From Rhodospirillaceae bacterium (GTDB lineage: Bacteria; Pseudomonadota; Alphaproteobacteria; Rickettsiales; UBA3002): a stretch of DNA of 5,912 bases. The position numbers and the translations under genes are program-made. Location of the stretch: positions 1 through 5,912 of the forward strand of contig CANHAG010000093.1 of assembly GCA_947458525.1 (NCBI GenBank). Reading direction: 5' to 3'. Below, in pieces: positions 1 through 5,208 of the stretch (positions are counted from its first letter, which is position 1; each line of letters begins with the position of its first letter). Under the pieces are notes generated by a model, which searched no databases, was not told the origin of the DNA, and saw only the letters and a list, made by a program, of their open reading frames with translations.

Positions 1-2163
1 CGTTTTTCCTGCCTATGCTGCGAAGCTTCGCTGCTGGCGGCAGAACTGGCACGGATTGCGCCGCGTGAGTTGCTCATTCGTGATGCGGATTATGCGGTGC
101 TGCGCAGCGAATTATGGTGTGAGGAATGGACGAAAAAAGCAACGATTCTACCCGATCTGCAAATGGATTCGCGCCGGGGCGAAGCCGCCCTGCTGAAGCA
201 TTATGGGCTTGCGTCACTGGCCGGGCTTGGGCTTGACGCGCCGGGTCTTGTGGCTGCCACGGGGGCGCTGGTTCACTACCTCGCCCAGACACAGAAAACC
301 CCCGCCATGCGGCTGGATGCGCCGAGGCTTGAAACCATGAGCGATTATCTGCTGATGGATGCGGCCACCAGACGCAATCTTGAGCTTGGCGCAACGCTTG
401 CGGGGGAATATCGCGGCAGTGTGCTGGCCACGCTTGACCGCACCGTGACGGCGGCAGGTGGCAGGAGCTTGCGCGAATGGCTGCACGCGCCGCTCACCCG
501 CAAGCCCGCTATTCTCGCGCGTCAGGCGGTGGTGGCGTGGTTTTTTGAACATACGAAATACCGTGACGCACTCCGTGCGGCGCTTAAAACCGCAGGCGAT
601 GGTGAGCGTATTCTCTCGCGCCTTGCCCTTGGCCGCGGTGGCCCGCGCGATCTGCTCACCCTGCGCCATACGCTTGCCGCCTATCAGCGCCTGCGCGAGC
701 CCTGGCTCATGCCCGGTGCGCACACGGAAATCCCGCCCCAGCTGCAAGCGGCGCTGGAGTCGCTTGCGGGGCATGAAATACTGGCGGAGACACTTGTTCG
801 CGCGCTGAAGGAAGACGTGCCTTACCTCGCGCGGGATGGTAATTTTGTCGCCGCCGGATTCCGCGCCGATCTTGATGAATATCGCCGCCTGCGGGATGAG
901 GGTAAGCGCGTGCTGACAGTGATGGAGCAGCAGCTGCGCGGCACCACCGGCATCCCGTCGCTTAAGGTGAAATATAATCAGGTGCTTGGGTATTTTATTG
1001 AAATCACGCCCATTCACGAGAAAAAAGTCCCCCCTGAATTTATCCATCGCCAGAGCCTTGCGGGCGCATTGCGCTACAGCACGCCGGAGTTGAATGACAC
1101 GGCACGGCGTATTGACGAGGCGGCAGATAAGGCGCTCAAGCTTGAATTGCTCGTCTATGAAGAGCTGGTGCAGGCCGTGCTCGCCCAGACGGAAAAACTG
1201 CTTGCCGCCGCGCGCGCCGCAGCAGCGCTTGACGCGCTCGCCGGCCTTGCGGAACTTGCCGCAGATGGCGGCTGGGTGGCGCCAGATTTCACCGAGGAGG
1301 CACGGTTTGAAGTCACCGCCGGCCGCCACCCGGTGGTGGAAGCGGCACTTACACGCCAGCACCGTGAGTTTATTCCCAATGACTGCACGCTTTTAGAATC
1401 TGCGCGGCTCTGGCTCATCACCGGGCCCAATATGGGCGGCAAATCTACGTTCCTGCGCCAGCAGGCACTCATCCTCATCCTCGCGCAGATGGGCGCGTTC
1501 GTGCCCGCCACCGCCGCGCGCATCGGCATTGCCGACAGGCTGTTCTGCCGTGTCGGCGCGTCGGATGATCTGGGGCGCGGCCAGTCCACCTTCATGGTGG
1601 AGATGGTGGAGACCGCTACCATTCTCAATCAGGCCACGCCCCGCTCGCTCGTGATTATGGATGAAATTGGCCGCGGCACGGCGACCTATGACGGGGTGTC
1701 GATTGCCTGGGCGGTGGCGGAACATCTGCACGAGGTCACGCGCTGCCGCGCGCTTTTTGCCACGCATTACCACGAACTGACGGATCTTGCCGCCTCGCTT
1801 CCGGGCTTGCGCAATTACCATGCGGCGGTGAAGGAATATCAGGGAAAGCTGGTGTTTCTGCATGAGCTGCGTGCGGGTGCGGCCGATAAATCCTACGGTA
1901 TTCATGTGGCAGCGCTGGCCGGATTGCCGCCACCCGTGATCACCCGCGCGCGGCAGCTACTCAGGCAGCTCGAGGCCGAGCACCACCTCACCCCGGATGA
2001 TGTTGATGCGCCGCAACTGCCTCTCACCATGCCGCACGCCTCTGCACCTGTGGCATATGCTGAACTTGCCGCGCGGCTGGAGGCGATTGCGATTGACCAT
2101 ACCACCCCGCGTGAGGCGCTGGATCATCTGGCGGCGCTGAAGGCGCTGCTGCGGTCGGGTTAG
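1..2163 (+). CDS. mutS: DNA mismatch repair protein MutS, 5'-truncated by window edge
   Basis: MutS is the ATPase that recognises base mismatches and small loops and recruits MutL. The frame is open from base 1, and the first codons (F..., then AAELARIAPREL) align in register with the connector domain of known MutS, so the gene continues off the left edge. By comparison with E. coli MutS about 150 residues are missing, including the mismatch-binding domain with its Phe-X-Glu motif. Visible here, in window codons: end of connector (1 to ~110), lever/core with MDAATRRNLE, clamp region around 298-358 (KYNQVLGYFIEIT at 324), Walker A GPNMGGKST (475-483; bases 1423-1449), STFMVEM signature (529-535), Walker B with DE at 554-555 (bases 1660-1665), the ATHYHEL block with its conserved His near 589, and the dimerising helix-turn-helix segment near 631 (SYGIHVAALAGLP). 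QLPL at bases 2014-2025 resembles a beta-clamp binding motif. The C-terminus ends with the usual TPREALDHLAALKALL-type tail. All ATPase residues look intact. Confidence 0.97.
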   Translation, partial: RFSCLCCEASLLAAELARIAPRELLIRDADYAVLRSELWCEEWTKKATILPDLQMDSRRGEAALLKHYGLASLAGLGLDAPGLVAATGALVHYLAQTQKTPAMRLDAPRLETMSDYLLMDAATRRNLELGATLAGEYRGSVLATLDRTVTAAGGRSLREWLHAPLTRKPAILARQAVVAWFFEHTKYRDALRAALKTAGDGERILSRLALGRGGPRDLLTLRHTLAAYQRLREPWLMPGAHTEIPPQLQAALESLAGHEILAETLVRALKEDVPYLARDGNFVAAGFRADLDEYRRLRDEGKRVLTVMEQQLRGTTGIPSLKVKYNQVLGYFIEITPIHEKKVPPEFIHRQSLAGALRYSTPELNDTARRIDEAADKALKLELLVYEELVQAVLAQTEKLLAAARAAAALDALAGLAELAADGGWVAPDFTEEARFEVTAGRHPVVEAALTRQHREFIPNDCTLLESARLWLITGPNMGGKSTFLRQQALILILAQMGAFVPATAARIGIADRLFCRVGASDDLGRGQSTFMVEMVETATILNQATPRSLVIMDEIGRGTATYDGVSIAWAVAEHLHEVTRCRALFATHYHELTDLAASLPGLRNYHAAVKEYQGKLVFLHELRAGAADKSYGIHVAALAGLPPPVITRARQLLRQLEAEHHLTPDDVDAPQLPLTMPHASAPVAYAELAARLEAIAIDHTTPREALDHLAALKALLRSG

Positions 2164-2168
2164 GAGAT

Positions 2169-2174
2169 AAGGAG
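2169..2174 (+). promoter_or_regulatory. Shine-Dalgarno site of the SOUL-family gene
   Basis: AAGGAG lies 7 bases before the ATG at 2182, just after the mutS stop (2161-2163). This strong site supports the ATG at 2182 over the in-frame ATG at 2236, which would remove the hydrophobic N-terminus. Confidence 0.75.
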
Positions 2175-2181
2175 AAAAGAT

Positions 2182-2799
2182 ATGTGGTGGATTGCAGTAG
2201 CAGTCGTGGCGGCGGGCGCCGCGTTATGGGGGCCAATGGTGAGCAATGTAGAACAGGCCGGTTACACAGTCATAGAAACACATGGGGCGATAGAAATCCG
2301 CGACTATGCGCCGATGATTGTAGCGCAGACAGAAGTGTCCGGCGCGCGCGATGAGGCGATTAGTAAAGGCTTCCGCACCATTGCCGATTATATTTTCGGC
2401 AATAATACCGCGCAGCAGAAAGTGGCGATGACGGCGCCTGTCATCCAGCAGCCATCTGAGAAAATTGCCATGACCGCGCCTGTGATTCAGCAAGGCGAAG
2501 GCGACCAGTGGCAGGTGCGGTTTGTCATGCCATCGGAATACCGCATGGACACACTGCCAACGCCTAAGAATAACGCGGTGGATATCAAAGAAATCCCCGG
2601 CAAGCGGTTTGTGGTGATCCGTTTTTCCGGCATGGCGGATGAGGAAATGCTCGCGGAACAGACAACAGCGCTCAACAGCTTCATAAAAGAAAAAGGGCTT
2701 GAGCCCCTTTCGCCCCCAGCCTACGCGTTCTTCAACCCGCCCTGGACACTCCCGCCGCTCAGGCGCAATGAGGTGATGGTGGAGGTGGCGGGTCGTTAA
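2182..2799 (+). CDS. SOUL/heme-binding family protein with N-terminal signal or anchor segment
   Basis: This 205-residue protein belongs to the SOUL heme-binding family. Family hallmarks seen: YTVIETHGAIEIRDYAPMIVAQ (28-49), the KVAMTAPV motif, FVMPSEY, the VVIRFSG strand and the AFFNPPWTLPPLRRNEV C-terminal block. Residues 1-17 (MWWIAVAVVAAGAALWG) are hydrophobic without an early charged residue, which suggests a signal peptide or membrane anchor and a role outside the cytoplasm (inference). The AMTAPV motif is duplicated: KVAMTAPVIQQ at 80-90 and KIAMTAPVIQQ at 94-104. The protein has no cysteine and only one histidine (H34). Animal members bind heme or porphyrin, but the role of bacterial members is not established and heme binding is unproven here. 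The gene starts 18 bases after mutS with a good Shine-Dalgarno site, so it is probably co-transcribed with mutS. No functional link to mismatch repair is evident. Family assignment is firm; function is not. Confidence 0.93.
   Translation: MWWIAVAVVAAGAALWGPMVSNVEQAGYTVIETHGAIEIRDYAPMIVAQTEVSGARDEAISKGFRTIADYIFGNNTAQQKVAMTAPVIQQPSEKIAMTAPVIQQGEGDQWQVRFVMPSEYRMDTLPTPKNNAVDIKEIPGKRFVVIRFSGMADEEMLAEQTTALNSFIKEKGLEPLSPPAYAFFNPPWTLPPLRRNEVMVEVAGR
2419..2493 (+). repeat. Internal tandem duplication of the AMTAPVIQQ motif in the SOUL gene
   Basis: Two 33-base units (2419-2451 and 2461-2493) with a 42-base period encode K(V/I)AMTAPVIQQ, separated by codons for PSE. The proteins match at 10 of 11 residues while the DNA matches at 26 of 33 bases, with most differences at third positions. 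That indicates an old duplication kept by selection on the protein, not a recent slippage event. Confidence 0.9.
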
Positions 2800-2849
2800 T
2801 CTTATAAGAGGGCTACAGAGGGGCGGGATTTTTTAGGTGTAAAAAGATC

Positions 2850-2877
2850 TTGCAATCCAAAAATCCGTCACTATAGT
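2850..2877 (+). promoter_or_regulatory. Candidate sigma70-type promoter for the rplK operon
   Basis: TTGCAA (2850-2855) and TATAGT (2872-2877) are separated by 16 bases, close to the housekeeping consensus and to the CTTG...CTATA form common in alphaproteobacteria. Transcription would start near 2884, giving a leader of about 100 bases before rplK. The position fits: it follows the SOUL stop by about 50 bases, and no gene is encoded between 2800 and 2983. Judged by eye only; no start-site data. Confidence 0.5.
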
Positions 2878-2882
2878 CCCGA

Positions 2883-2923
2883 CTCCCTTTGGGAGGCCTG
2901 CGCCTGGCGCGGAGCCGCAATCC
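2883..2923 (+). promoter_or_regulatory. Candidate ribosomal protein L1 binding site in the rplK-rplA leader
   Basis: The leader contains GGGAGGC (2891-2897), a small hairpin GCGC-CTG-GCGC (2900-2910), then GGAGCCGC (2911-2918) and AATCC. GGC (2895-2897) pairs with GCC (2914-2916), and GGA (2892-2894) can pair with TCC (2921-2923), leaving an asymmetric loop GCAA on the 3' side. The same order GGGAGGC...GGAGCCG occurs in the L1 site of bacterial 23S rRNA, and GGAGGC...AGCCG in the archaeal L1 mRNA site (both recalled, not searched). L1 is known to repress translation of its own operon by binding such an mRNA copy, and L1 is encoded by the second gene here. The outer stem is short, and CTCCC (2883-2887) could instead pair with GGGAG (2891-2895), so the fold is not settled. 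Confidence 0.5.
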
Positions 2924-2926
2924 GCC

Positions 2927-2950
2927 GCAGAAAACATGGGGTTTTGCTGT
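2927..2950 (+). other. Second leader hairpin upstream of rplK
   Basis: GCAGAAAAC (2927-2935) pairs with GTTTT plus CTGT (2941-2950), with G2946 bulged and a loop ATGGG. That is nine pairs including one G-U. It lies between the L1-like element and the rplK ribosome binding site and is followed by no T-run, so it is not a terminator. It may help shape the leader. Stability was judged by eye. Confidence 0.35.
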
Positions 2951-2983
2951 ATGCGGGCACACCAAAAACGATAAAGGTACCAC

Positions 2984-3415
2984 ATGGCTAAGGAAATTAC
3001 CGGCTATATCAAACTGCAGATTCCTGCAGGTAAAGCCAACCCCGCCCCGCCTATTGGCCCGGCACTCGGTCAGGCTGGCGTTAATATCATGGAATTCTGT
3101 AAGCAGTTTAACGCTGCTACCCAGCAGAAAGAAGCGGGTATGCCGATTCCGGTGGTGATTACGGTATATAAAGACCGCTCCTTCACTTTTATCATGAAGC
3201 AGCCGCCAGTGAGCTATTTCCTGCTCAAGGCCGCAAAAATTCAAAAAGGCACAGGCACGACGGGCAAAGAGCTGGTCGGCAAGGTGACGAAAGCGCAGCT
3301 GCGCGAAATCGCCAAGCAGAAAATGCAGGATATGAACGCCCATGACGAAGACGCGGCCGTGCGGATGATCGCCGGTTCCGCCGTCTCCATGGGCATTGAA
3401 GTGGTGGAGGCGTAA
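2984..3415 (+). CDS. rplK: 50S ribosomal protein L11
   Basis: L11 binds the GTPase-associated centre of 23S rRNA at the base of the L7/L12 stalk and takes part in factor-dependent GTP hydrolysis and the stringent response. The 143-residue length is normal (E. coli 142). The N-terminal domain shows the proline-rich linker [17 protein letters not shown] (14-30) followed by [13 protein letters not shown]. The C-terminal RNA-binding domain spans about 70-140. The ATG at 2984 is preceded by AAAGG (2973-2977) at a six-base spacing. Residue 134 is Val in GSAVSMG, where most L11 proteins I recall have Arg (ARSMG). It is the first gene of the ribosomal run, and its stop TAA directly abuts the rplA ATG. 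Confidence 0.99.
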   Translation: MAKEITGYIKLQIPAGKANPAPPIGPALGQAGVNIMEFCKQFNAATQQKEAGMPIPVVITVYKDRSFTFIMKQPPVSYFLLKAAKIQKGTGTTGKELVGKVTKAQLREIAKQKMQDMNAHDEDAAVRMIAGSAVSMGIEVVEA

Positions 3416-4117
3416 ATGGCGACGAAACCGGGCAAACGCATCCGCAGCGCGCGCGAACAGGTAAATGCAGAGAAGCTCTATCCGCTTGGTGAAGCGGTGA
3501 AGCTGCTCAAAGCCAATGCCAGAACGAAATTTGATGAAACGGTGGATCTGGCGATCAATCTCACGATTGACCCGAAACAATCCGACCAGCAGGTGCGCGG
3601 CATGGTGTCGATGCCTAACGGGCTTGGCAAAACCGTGCGCGTGGCCGTATTTGCCAAGGGCGAAAAGGCGGACGCTGCGAAAAAAGCCGGGGCGGATATT
3701 GTGGGGGCGGATGACCTCGCCGACATGATCCAGAAGGGTGAGATGAATTTTGATGTCTGCATCGCTTCGCCCGATATGATGGCGCTGGTGGGTAAGGTTG
3801 GTAAAATCCTCGGGCCCAAAGGCCTGATGCCCAATCCGAAGCTGGGCACGGTGACGCCGGATGTAGAAAAAGCAGTGAAAACTGCCAAGTCCGGTCAGGT
3901 GGAATTCAAGGTCGAAAAGGCCGCAATTATCCATGCGGGCGTGGGTAAGGCAAGCTTCTCCGAGCAGGCGATTGCCGAAAATATCAAAGCCTTTGTCGGT
4001 GCGGTCAACCGCGCGAAACCGGCCGGGGTCAAGGGCGCGTTTTTCAAAAAAGTTTCCGTCTCCACCACCATGGGCCCGGGCATCAAGCTCGATCTCGGTG
4101 ACGTGCTGGCGGCGTAG
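3416..4117 (+). CDS. rplA: 50S ribosomal protein L1
   Basis: L1 forms the mobile L1 stalk near the ribosomal E site, assists tRNA release, and in many prokaryotes represses translation of its own mRNA. The 233 residues match the normal length (E. coli 234). Typical blocks seen are [39 protein letters not shown] and [20 protein letters not shown]. Domain I comprises the N- and C-terminal parts and domain II the middle (about 68-159). The ATG immediately follows the rplK stop (TAA 3413-3415) with no intervening base, and its ribosome binding site GGAGG (3406-3410) is inside rplK, which suggests translational coupling. This makes the L1-like site in the rplK leader a plausible control point for both genes. 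Confidence 0.99.
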   Translation: MATKPGKRIRSAREQVNAEKLYPLGEAVKLLKANARTKFDETVDLAINLTIDPKQSDQQVRGMVSMPNGLGKTVRVAVFAKGEKADAAKKAGADIVGADDLADMIQKGEMNFDVCIASPDMMALVGKVGKILGPKGLMPNPKLGTVTPDVEKAVKTAKSGQVEFKVEKAAIIHAGVGKASFSEQAIAENIKAFVGAVNRAKPAGVKGAFFKKVSVSTTMGPGIKLDLGDVLAA

Positions 4118-4126
4118 GGGGCGAGC

Positions 4127-4639
4127 ATGAACCGTACAGAGAAAAAAGCCTGGATTGAAAGCCTCAATGAGGACGCATCGAAGGCAGGCATCATGATCGT
4201 CGCCCATTATAAGGGGTTGACGGTGGCGCAGATAAGCCAGCTTCGGGTCGATACGCGCAAAGCGGGTGCCAAGCTGAAAGTGACGAAAAATCTGCTGGCC
4301 AAGCGCGCGCTCGTGGGCACGCCTTATGCGAAGCTGGAGCATCTGTTTAAGGGCCCCACCGTTACGGCCTTTGCGAATGAGCCGGTAGCGGCGGCAAAAG
4401 TCCTCAGCGATTTTGCGAAAAAGAACGAAAAACTGGTGCTGCTTGGCGGCGCGTTTGGTGAGACGGTCCTTGATAAGGCCGCGATTAATCAGCTGGCAAG
4501 CCTGCCGAGCCTGGATGAATTGCGCGCCAAAATCCTGGCGATGCTCAACACGCCCGCGACGCGGATCGCAGGGGTGCTGCAAGCGCCCGCAGGCCAGTTG
4601 GCGCGTCTTCACGGGGCGAAGGCAGCAAAAGGCGAGTAA
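4127..4639 (+). CDS. rplJ: 50S ribosomal protein L10
   Basis: L10 anchors the L7/L12 dimers to 23S rRNA next to L11, forming the stalk that recruits translation factors. It is 170 residues, usual for the family. The N-terminal part carries MNRTEKKAWIESLNED, the IMIVAHYKGLTVAQISQLR block and KVTKNLLAKRAL, which form the rRNA-binding domain. The C-terminal region (about 134-170) would form the helix that holds L7/L12 dimers. The ATG at 4127 is nine bases after the rplA stop, with AGGGGG (4116-4121) as ribosome binding site partly overlapping that stop. There is therefore no intergenic space for the separate L10-leader RNA that precedes rplJ in many bacteria. Confidence 0.98.
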   Translation: MNRTEKKAWIESLNEDASKAGIMIVAHYKGLTVAQISQLRVDTRKAGAKLKVTKNLLAKRALVGTPYAKLEHLFKGPTVTAFANEPVAAAKVLSDFAKKNEKLVLLGGAFGETVLDKAAINQLASLPSLDELRAKILAMLNTPATRIAGVLQAPAGQLARLHGAKAAKGE

Positions 4640-4664
4640 GTGGTAGTAACATTATTTTTTTAAC

Positions 4665-4669
4665 AGGGG
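4665..4669 (+). promoter_or_regulatory. Ribosome binding site that fixes the rplL start
   Basis: AGGGG lies six bases before the ATG at 4676. The in-frame TTG at 4670 would lie directly on this site and add two non-conserved residues, so 4676 is the start. The 36-base rplJ-rplL gap also holds a T7 run (4655-4661) with no hairpin before it, so it is not a terminator. Confidence 0.75.
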
Positions 4670-4675
4670 TTGATT

Positions 4676-5050
4676 ATGGCAAACTTGAATGAACTGGTGG
4701 ACAAGCTCTCGGCACTCACGGTGCTTGAGGCGGCAGAACTCTCGAAACTGCTCGAAGAGAAATGGGGCGTTTCAGCCGCCGCTCCCGTAGCGGTAGCAGC
4801 AGCTCCGGCAGCGGGCGGCGCAGCAGCAGCGGAAGAAAAAACCGAATTCACGGTGGTTCTGGCCGATAGCGGCGCGAACAAGATCAACGTGATTAAGGAA
4901 GTGCGTGCAGTCACCGGTCTTGGCCTGAAAGAAGCCAAAGATCTGGTAGAAGGTGCGCCGAAAACGGTGAAAGAAGGCGTCAGCAAGGAAGAAGCAGAAA
5001 AGATCAAGAAACTGCTCACCGATGCAGGTGCCAAAGTTGAGCTTAAATAG
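4676..5050 (+). CDS. rplL: 50S ribosomal protein L7/L12
   Basis: L7/L12 is the multi-copy, flexible stalk protein that binds elongation, initiation and release factors and stimulates their GTPase activity. The 124 residues show the expected three parts: an N-terminal dimerisation domain (about 1-32; [29 protein letters not shown]), an Ala/Pro/Gly-rich hinge (about 33-55), and the C-terminal factor-binding domain with [37 protein letters not shown] and [20 protein letters not shown]. The start MANLNELV is chosen because it matches family N-termini and has a good ribosome binding site. It follows rplJ by 36 bases and precedes rpoB by 158 bases. Confidence 0.99.
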   Translation: MANLNELVDKLSALTVLEAAELSKLLEEKWGVSAAAPVAVAAAPAAGGAAAAEEKTEFTVVLADSGANKINVIKEVRAVTGLGLKEAKDLVEGAPKTVKEGVSKEEAEKIKKLLTDAGAKVELK

Positions 5051-5062
5051 CACCATCCGGTA

Positions 5063-5114
5063 ATGCGAGTGTGGGGTGTCTGGGCAGCATATGCTCAGGC
5101 GCCCCGTGCCGCAT
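5063..5114 (+). other. Long imperfect hairpin in the rplL-rpoB gap (possible processing or attenuation element)
   Basis: GGGGTGTCTGGGCA (5073-5086) pairs with TGCTCAGGCGCCCC (5092-5105) over 14 consecutive pairs (three G-U) around the loop GCATA. GTGT (5069-5072) with GTGC (5106-5109), and ATGCG (5063-5067) with CGCAT (5110-5114), extend it to about 23 pairs with one bulged A at 5068. No T-run follows, so it is not a standard intrinsic terminator. In E. coli this same gap holds an attenuator and an RNase III cut site that set the ratio of stalk protein to polymerase subunit; a similar role is inferred by position and shape. The rest of the 158-base gap (5115-5198) shows only a GATAC short repeat and no clear promoter. 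Confidence 0.65.
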
Positions 5115-5124
5115 GCGTAACGAA

Positions 5125-5138
5125 GATACGATACGATA
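5125..5138 (+). repeat. GATAC short tandem repeat
   Basis: GATACGATACGATA is nearly three copies of a 5-base unit, lying between the rplL-rpoB hairpin and the rpoB ribosome binding site. It is too short to assign a role and may be chance. Confidence 0.5.
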
Positions 5139-5208
5139 AAAATTGAAGAGCAAGACGACACCAGCCGGTCTAACATTTTAGGCAGGCGTGATTTTGAAGA
5201 GGGGATTT

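Noticed and set aside
1..69. Possible frameshift or TTG start at 70 for mutS
   Set aside because: The frame is open to base 1 and residues before codon 24 (AAELARIAPREL) align with the MutS connector domain at the right spacing, so the gene simply continues off the edge.
214..1362. A 382-codon open frame on the minus strand inside mutS
   Set aside because: It is antisense to conserved MutS domains, and its composition is typical of a reverse-strand shadow; no family is recognised.
1660..1695. GRGTATYDG in the MutS Walker B region instead of the E. coli GRGTSTYDG
   Set aside because: Ala at this place is, as I recall, common in alphaproteobacterial MutS, so it is not a defect.
2691..2712. 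Hairpin-like AAAGGGC-TTGA-GCCCCTTT near the end of the SOUL gene
   Set aside because: It is inside the coding region, encodes conserved-type residues, and is not followed by a T-run; not a terminator.
2800..2840. Possible terminator after the SOUL gene (GGGGCGGGA followed by T6 at 2829-2834)
   Set aside because: No nearby sequence forms a stem with the G-rich stretch; CTTATAAG is a short palindrome only. No convincing intrinsic terminator, so read-through into rplK is possible.
2936..2974. A 12-codon open frame (MGFCCMRAHQKR) ending nine bases before the rplK start
   Set aside because: No ribosome binding site precedes it, its start is in the loop of a hairpin, and no attenuation logic is visible; likely chance.
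2813..4612. A roughly 600-codon open frame on the minus strand opposite rplK, rplA and most of rplJ
   Set aside because: Its translation is rich in His, Arg and Phe with no recognisable family, and it lies wholly antisense to three certain ribosomal genes. GC-rich codon bias of the sense genes explains the lack of stops.
5143..5176. Possible rpoB promoter (TTGAAG at 5143-5148 with TAACAT at 5171-5176)
   Set aside because: The spacer is 22 bases and no good -10 exists at 16-18 bases; not supportable.
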